Origin: Pseudomonas grandcourensis
GTDB lineage: Bacteria > Pseudomonadota > Gammaproteobacteria > Pseudomonadales > Pseudomonadaceae
Direction of reading: 5' to 3'
DNA: 64,000 bases
Assembly (NCBI RefSeq): GCF_039909015.1
Contig: NZ_CP150919.1
Coordinates: forward strand, 2,518,501 to 2,582,500
A model generated the notes under the pieces. It saw only the letters and a program-made list of their open reading frames with translations, was not told the origin of the DNA and did not search any database. This document shows, one piece after another, positions 59,517 through 64,000 of the stretch (position 1 is its first letter; each line of letters begins with the position of its first letter). Position numbers and translations under genes: made by a program.

Positions 59517-59896
59517 TTTTGGTTGAGTACATATCCGTTGCTGCGGTCATGACCACTTGCGGCTCCGCTCTTACAGCGTGTCACTTTTGGCAAACGCGGT
59601 GCGTGTCAACGTACCTGTCGCCTCACTACTTTCAGAAGACCATAACGTCCCTGGCTTCTTGGCGTTCTGGGTTCAAATAAACGGCGCTGCGCGCCAATCC
59701 CCGGATAAACACCGGAACGAGGCCTCCCGAGGGGGCGGGTGGATCAAGATCAAAAGCTGCAGGCGAGCTAACGCTCGGCCTGATGAGTGGTGAAGAGCGA
59801 AGGTGTACGCCGATCAACTAATGAAATGGCTACCCCCCGCTGCCCCCTGTGATCGCCCATTAAGCTTTCACAGGGGGCTCATCGGAGATCATTGCC
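59517..59896. other. Gap between AraC gene and IS110 transposase, including IS left end
   Basis: About 380 bases without a gene. The first ~180 bases show no feature I can name. From about 59720 the sequence becomes structured: CGAGC-TAAC-GCTCG (59764-59777) and a strong hairpin with CCCCCTGTGA (59843-59852) and TCACAGGGGG (59868-59877), just before the transposase start. This fits the non-coding left end of an IS110-family element, which in members such as IS621 encodes the bridge RNA. Assignment of an RNA here is inference. Confidence 0.5.
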
Positions 59897-61048
59897 ATGA
59901 ACAACGTAGCTATTGCCGCCATCGACCTCGGAAAACATTCCTTTCATCTTCATGCTCAAGATGATCGCGGCCACGAGGTTCACCGCAAAAAGTTTACGCG
60001 CGCAGCACTCACCCAATATCTGGCGAAACTGGAACCCTGCACCGTCGTGATGGAAGCCTGTGGCGGCGCCCATTTCATGGCGCAGGAAGTCGCCAAGCTG
60101 GGGCATACGCCCAAGCTTATTGCGCCACATCTGGTACGCCCTTACGTGAAGAGCAACAAGAACGACTTCGCTGATGCCGAAGCGATCTGCGAGGCGGCGA
60201 CTCGCCCCACAATGCGCTTCGTGCACCCCAAAACCCAGGCTCAGCAGGCGCTGGCGATGCTCAATTCTGTGCGTGAGTCGTTCATCAAAGACCGTACCGC
60301 CACCGTCAATCGGATTCACGCAGCCCTGCTGGAGGTGGGTATCAGCCTGGCTCCCGGCTTCAAATCCATCAAAGAGCTTCCAGCATTGCTTGAGATGAGT
60401 TCATTTTCCGGCCCCATCAAAAAAATTCTGATGGGGTTGCATGAGCACTTCAACTATCTGGATGGGAAGGTCAAAGCGCTGGACAAGGAGGTGGAATGCC
60501 AAGCCGCTGAAGCTGATCTGGCGGCTCGTTTGATGACCATGCCGTGTGTCGGCCCGATCACCTCCAGCGCCTTGGCTGCCGAGTTGGGCGATGGCAAACA
60601 GTTCAAATGCGGCCGAGGCTATGCGGCGTCGATCGGGCTGGTACCCAAACAGCACGGCACGGGCGACAAAACCGTGTTGCTCGGCATCAGCAAGCGCGGC
60701 GATCGAAATCAGAGGCGCCTGCTCATTCAGTGCGCCCGTGTGTACTTGATACAGCTGGAACGACAGAAAGGCGCCTTGGCGGACTGGGTCCGCCAACTAT
60801 TAGCTTCCCGCCATCACTCCAATCTCGTGGTCTGCGCACTGGCCAACAAGCTGGCAAGAATCGCCTGGGCGATAGCCGCACACCACACTGAATTCGATGC
60901 GGGGCCAGCCGCGATGAACGCCTGCCCCCGCTGTCACCCGAGCACCACCCACCTGGTTTTGCGATGCTGGATAACTGATGACGTGAACGGCCAACCGGCC
61001 TGACGACAACCCTGGGCTCCTACACGGCTGTAAGGCCGTTCAACTAAT
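59809..61048 (+). mobile_element. IS110-family insertion sequence (ends approximate)
   Basis: One intact IS110 transposase with short non-coding flanks. The direct repeat GCCGWTCAACTAAT occurs at 59809-59822 and 61035-61048 (13 of 14 identical) and may mark the shared recombination core at left and right ends. IS110 elements have no classical terminal inverted repeats and make no regular target duplication, so the limits are tentative. Several Pseudomonas IS110 members target REP sequences, and a REP lies at 61175 outside this proposed end. Confidence 0.6.
59897..61003 (+). CDS. IS110-family transposase (DEDD recombinase)
   Basis: 368 residues. The RuvC-like N-terminal domain has A-I-D-L-G-K (first Asp, residue 9), V-M-E-A-C-G-G (Glu near 53) and K-N-D-F-A-D-A-E-A (final Asp pair near 90). 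After a coiled linker, the C-terminal domain carries C-V-G-P-I-T-S-S-A-L-A-A-E-L-G-D and G-Y-A-A-S-I-G-L-V-P-K-Q-H-G, which holds the catalytic serine region of IS110 enzymes. The last ~28 residues (C-P-R-C-H onwards) extend beyond the usual family end. Intact, so possibly active. Confidence 0.93.
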   Translation: MNNVAIAAIDLGKHSFHLHAQDDRGHEVHRKKFTRAALTQYLAKLEPCTVVMEACGGAHFMAQEVAKLGHTPKLIAPHLVRPYVKSNKNDFADAEAICEAATRPTMRFVHPKTQAQQALAMLNSVRESFIKDRTATVNRIHAALLEVGISLAPGFKSIKELPALLEMSSFSGPIKKILMGLHEHFNYLDGKVKALDKEVECQAAEADLAARLMTMPCVGPITSSALAAELGDGKQFKCGRGYAASIGLVPKQHGTGDKTVLLGISKRGDRNQRRLLIQCARVYLIQLERQKGALADWVRQLLASRHHSNLVVCALANKLARIAWAIAAHHTEFDAGPAAMNACPRCHPSTTHLVLRCWITDDVNGQPA

Positions 61049-61309
61049 TAGGGTCGTTGGGCATCGATTCTCATCGAGGCGCGGGGCGACACCCCCACTC
61101 AGACGCCGGATAGATGAAAGCAAGCCAAACACGACATCAAAAACAGTATTGCAGAAAAGGGGGTAACCATAGATGTAGGAGCGAGCCTGCTCGCGATGAC
61201 GGCCTGCCAGCCGACCATTCTTTATGGCAAGGCCGGTATCCTCACCCTTAAGCCAAACCCTTCTGCCCTGGCAACTTCGGCTCCGCACACCACCCGCCAC
61301 CCTCAAGAG
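61004..61309. other. Gap between IS110 and LodB-like gene, with REP
   Basis: About 306 bases. It holds the putative right copy of the IS core repeat (61035-61048), a hairpin CGAT-TCT-CATCG-type near 61057-61070, and a REP (TGTAGGAGCGAGCCTGCTCGC) near 61175-61195. No gene is seen. Confidence 0.6.
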
Positions 61310-62356
61310 TCAGCTCACGGATCGAGCAGAGTGCTCCAGCCAATCTGGCGGGCAAGGATGAGCGCCATAGAAGCGGTGCATTTGCATCAGGTCACGCTCG
61401 AACCAGTCCCGGACCCAACGGCTGTACTGCGCCTGCGCTTCGTATTGGACATCAGGCTGTTGGAGGCAGTCGAACACTGCCTGCGCCGCCTGCATACCGG
61501 TCATCAGCGCCTTGAGTACGCCATGCGAAGCCGCTGGATCGAGCACGCTGGCCGCATCGCCAACCGTGAAAAAACCTGCACCTGCAAGCGCCGCGCTGAT
61601 GCGCCAGGACACATCGGCACCTCGAATGGAGCCTGCGAATGGCAACCGTTGCAGGTGTTCGGGCACGCTTCGGGACTTGGGCGAAGACTTGTCAAAACAC
61701 AGGCGCGTCCAATGCAGCAACTGATCTTCCACACGGGCCACCCAGGTCCAGCCATCGGGGTCGGCCCGCAGATGCGGGGTTTGCTCATAGGGATCGATGC
61801 AGCCTTTGAGGTAACCGTATCGGGCGATCAACTGCGGCGAATGGCGACGCACCTTTAACGAGAATTGCCGGCTCAGCCAACCCGTCGCCCCGCTGGCGTC
61901 GATCAGGTAGGGCGCGAACAAAGGGCCTGAATCGGATTCCAGGCCAATCACTCGCCGGTCGTGGGTCAACAGGCGTCGGGCCCGGCACGGTTGCAGCACC
62001 CTGACGCCCAGCATCTCAGCCCGTTGCAGCAATTCCGCGTCCAGTCGCGCCCTGGCAATTTGAAAGCCAAGCCAGGGACCGGCAAGGTCCTCGCCAAAAC
62101 CACTGAAGCGAGGCGGGCCGTCCCACTGCACCCATTGCCCGGGAAAACGAATCGTCCCCTGGCTACACACTTGATCGGCCACCCCCAATTGTTGCAGCAA
62201 GGGCTCGATACCCGGGTGCAGGCTTTCGCCCGGACGAAACCGTGGAAAGCCCTGGCCCTCGAGCTGTGCCACCCGCAGTCCACGCTGCGCGCAACTGATT
62301 GCCGCGGCACTTCCCGCTGGGCCACCCCCGACCACCAGCACATCAAAGTGATTCAC
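61310..62356 (-). CDS. LodB-like FAD-dependent maturation flavoprotein
   Basis: 348 residues of the tryptophan-halogenase/geranylgeranyl-reductase-like flavoprotein group. The FAD motif is V-V-G-G-G-P-A-G (about 8-15), then R-F-R-P-G-E-S-L-H-P-G, and the second FAD contact is V-G-D-A-A-S-V-L-D-P, followed by G-V-L-K-A-L. Its gene follows a LodA-like oxidase gene with a GTGA overlap at 62353-62356, which argues for the GTG start rather than the TTG at 62371. In known pairs LodB is needed to form the CTQ quinone in LodA. Confidence 0.82.
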   Translation of the reverse strand: MNHFDVLVVGGGPAGSAAAISCAQRGLRVAQLEGQGFPRFRPGESLHPGIEPLLQQLGVADQVCSQGTIRFPGQWVQWDGPPRFSGFGEDLAGPWLGFQIARARLDAELLQRAEMLGVRVLQPCRARRLLTHDRRVIGLESDSGPLFAPYLIDASGATGWLSRQFSLKVRRHSPQLIARYGYLKGCIDPYEQTPHLRADPDGWTWVARVEDQLLHWTRLCFDKSSPKSRSVPEHLQRLPFAGSIRGADVSWRISAALAGAGFFTVGDAASVLDPAASHGVLKALMTGMQAAQAVFDCLQQPDVQYEAQAQYSRWVRDWFERDLMQMHRFYGAHPCPPDWLEHSARSVS

Positions 62357-64000
62357 TTGGCGATTTGCCAAGACGATTCGTCGTGTTTGACCAGGATCGC
62401 TTCAGCACTGACCAACAGGGTCGCCAGGTGCAGGATCTCTACATTGCGCAGTTTGAAGTCGCTATCCGGGGTCGAGTCGAGTCCTCGCTTGTACATCTGA
62501 TAGCGATGCACCCATCCGTTCAGTTGCAGACCGGCTTCCTGCTCGGCAGTGTCGAGTTCCGGATTCGGCCGCTGCACGAGGGTGAATGACAATAACGGCC
62601 ACGTATTGCGCAGCGGTTTGTCATTCCCGACTCCCAGCACGTTGTACACCCGATGCATTGACAGCACCCGGTCTTCGTAATCCTGCAGGGTGGTGTTGCC
62701 CGTCATTTGCAGGGAGAAGCGTCCATCCAGTGCCACCTGGGTGTAGTCGGTGTATTCGTAGGCGTGGTATTGGACTATCCAGTCCCCCGCTTGCTGTACC
62801 AGGCGTGGCCCTCGCTGGTTATCCCAAGCCGGGGCGCCGGTCTGGCCGATTTCCTGGTCAGTCAGCGGGATGATGGTGTGCAGCCTGCCCCGTGGTTCAA
62901 AGGTGCGCACCGAATCCGGCGCCACACCCGGCCAGTAGGAACCAAGGGCTGCGCAAATACGCACATCTTCGGTAAAGGGGCTGGCCATCTGGTATCCGCT
63001 GAGGCAATCCAGCGGGGTCCCGCCTCCGGATTGTTTTCGAATCCATCCGACTTCCCAGCCGGGGCCGAAGATGCCGGCTGCGGCATCCGGCAACGAGGAC
63101 GGGCGCATGACCGCTGGCCGTTGCTGGCTGGGAGACAACGTCGAGCCCGTTTCACGTGGCAAGGCCACGATGGCGGTGACCCCGCGATCATCCTCCGAAA
63201 AGGGTTGATCCTTCAGGCTCAGGTTGGCGCGGTACCGAACATTGGACAGCGCCTCCAGTCGCGCATGCCAGATGTCCGGGGAGGGCCGGGTGGGCTCTGT
63301 ATTTGCCCAGCGTATGAGTTGACGCTGGCTGCACAGCGGAAAGAAATCCGGGGCGCCGATCACCGAATACGCCGCCACTGTTGGCAGAACACTCTCCAAT
63401 GCAGGGCAACGAGCCCGAACCCAGCCATCGGCTGTGCCGTCATGGTAGTGCAGAGCCTGATAGCCTCCTTGCTTGACCCGTTCCGCCACGCCCTTTTGGT
63501 CATTCAGGTTCTTGAAGCTGCCGTCCTCCAGCACCTTATGTCGACCATGCACCATGCCCGCGGTGTTGGGTGGCAGCTGAAATGCCAGGGGTTTTTCCTG
63601 GTAGATGGCCTGTTCAACCAACCGGGGCCTGGGCTGCGGGAGCAGTAGCCCCGGCCCCAGATCTGCTTGCGTAGCCCAATCAGCCAGTCCATCAGTGATG
63701 ACGAACGGCGGCTGGCTGATTTCGGGCTCCTGCCAGCCTGTGCCGGTATGGCGCAGATGAATGTGCCGTAACTTCTCGTTGATCTGGTGGTTTTCCAGCT
63801 CAAGTGTCAGGTCCATCCCGGCCAGGCACTGCGTCCCCTCGAAGAGTTTGTGCAGCGGCACCCAGAAATCCAGATCGGCATCAACATCGACTTGAAAATC
63901 CATCGGCCCGAAACGTGCGGCGTCACCCTTGTGTTGCATGGCGATGTAAGCGCTGTAACGCACGGGCATGACCCTGATGCCGTGCACGTCATCATCCACG
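62353..64000 (-). CDS. LodA/GoxA-like CTQ-dependent amino-acid oxidase, 5' end outside window
   Basis: At least 548 residues are present, and the frame is open to the window edge. The family hallmark R-I-C-A-A-L-G-S-Y-W-P-G-V-A-P-D (Cys codon at 62953-62955) matches the region of LodA and GoxA that supplies the cysteine of cysteine tryptophylquinone. The tryptophan partner is probably one of those in A-P-A-W-D-N-Q-R-G-P or R-N-T-W-P-L-L-S-F; I cannot decide which. Such enzymes oxidise lysine, glycine or related amines and release peroxide. A GTG at 63999 could be an internal start but the protein is probably longer. Confidence 0.8.
   Translation of the reverse strand, partial: VDDDVHGIRVMPVRYSAYIAMQHKGDAARFGPMDFQVDVDADLDFWVPLHKLFEGTQCLAGMDLTLELENHQINEKLRHIHLRHTGTGWQEPEISQPPFVITDGLADWATQADLGPGLLLPQPRPRLVEQAIYQEKPLAFQLPPNTAGMVHGRHKVLEDGSFKNLNDQKGVAERVKQGGYQALHYHDGTADGWVRARCPALESVLPTVAAYSVIGAPDFFPLCSQRQLIRWANTEPTRPSPDIWHARLEALSNVRYRANLSLKDQPFSEDDRGVTAIVALPRETGSTLSPSQQRPAVMRPSSLPDAAAGIFGPGWEVGWIRKQSGGGTPLDCLSGYQMASPFTEDVRICAALGSYWPGVAPDSVRTFEPRGRLHTIIPLTDQEIGQTGAPAWDNQRGPRLVQQAGDWIVQYHAYEYTDYTQVALDGRFSLQMTGNTTLQDYEDRVLSMHRVYNVLGVGNDKPLRNTWPLLSFTLVQRPNPELDTAEQEAGLQLNGWVHRYQMYKRGLDSTPDSDFKLRNVEILHLATLLVSAEAILVKHDESSWQIAK

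Overview
The window looks like the chromosome of a Pseudomonas species of the fluorescens group. It is GC-rich, carries the REP-type palindromes typical of that group (core like GGGAGCGAGC-GCTCGC) in several intergenic gaps, and encodes Pseudomonas-type families (DUF2388, DUF2789, a zinc-ligand-poor DksA, a Sha/Mrp antiporter with fused A and B subunits). No tRNA, rRNA or CRISPR array was seen.

Layout. 0-6 kb: small metabolic genes (two SDR oxidoreductases, a PLP dehydratase, a flavoprotein, DinB, SRPBCC). 6-8 kb: an OmpR-type two-component pair. 8.3-15.6 kb: GST, DksA2-like regulator, a chemoreceptor without a periplasmic domain, several small conserved proteins, a glycine-betaine-type binding protein. 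15.6-21.7 kb: the sha/mnh cation/proton antiporter operon on the minus strand. 21.9-24.9 kb: a DMT exporter, its divergent XRE-cupin regulator and a flavoprotein.

25.1-35.2 kb is the most unusual region. Two paralogous secreted proteins form one minus-strand operon. Facing them are two paralogous membrane histidine kinases, a SCO1/cytochrome c fusion and one NtrC-type response regulator. Two good -24/-12 (sigma-54) promoters can be read, one before the secreted-protein operon and one before the SCO1 gene. Each has the same 14-bp palindrome, CCCCAA-N2-TTGGGG, about 100 bp upstream, as expected for a dedicated enhancer-binding protein. That protein is most simply the response regulator encoded here, which carries a natural GAFTDA variant of the sigma-54 contact loop. 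A related box (CCCCGACTTTGGGC) lies upstream of the exopolysaccharide operon.

37-55.1 kb is a long minus-strand Wzx/Wzy-type exopolysaccharide operon running from ugd to a ChbG-type deacetylase: precursor synthesis, initiating sugar transferase, P-loop partner with a degenerate Walker A, Wza, Wzz, glycosyltransferases, polymerase, flippase, two deacetylases, two acyltransferase-like proteins and a glycosidase-like protein. A four-copy 30-bp degenerate tandem repeat sits inside the operon. Between this operon and the two-component region lie a methyltransferase and a HigBA-type toxin-antitoxin pair.

55.5-59.5 kb holds four regulators in a row (AraC, LysR, LysR, AraC). 59.7-61.1 kb is an IS110-family insertion with a structured non-coding leader. 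The window ends in a LodB/LodA-like pair, a maturation flavoprotein and a quinocofactor amino-acid oxidase cut off by the window edge.
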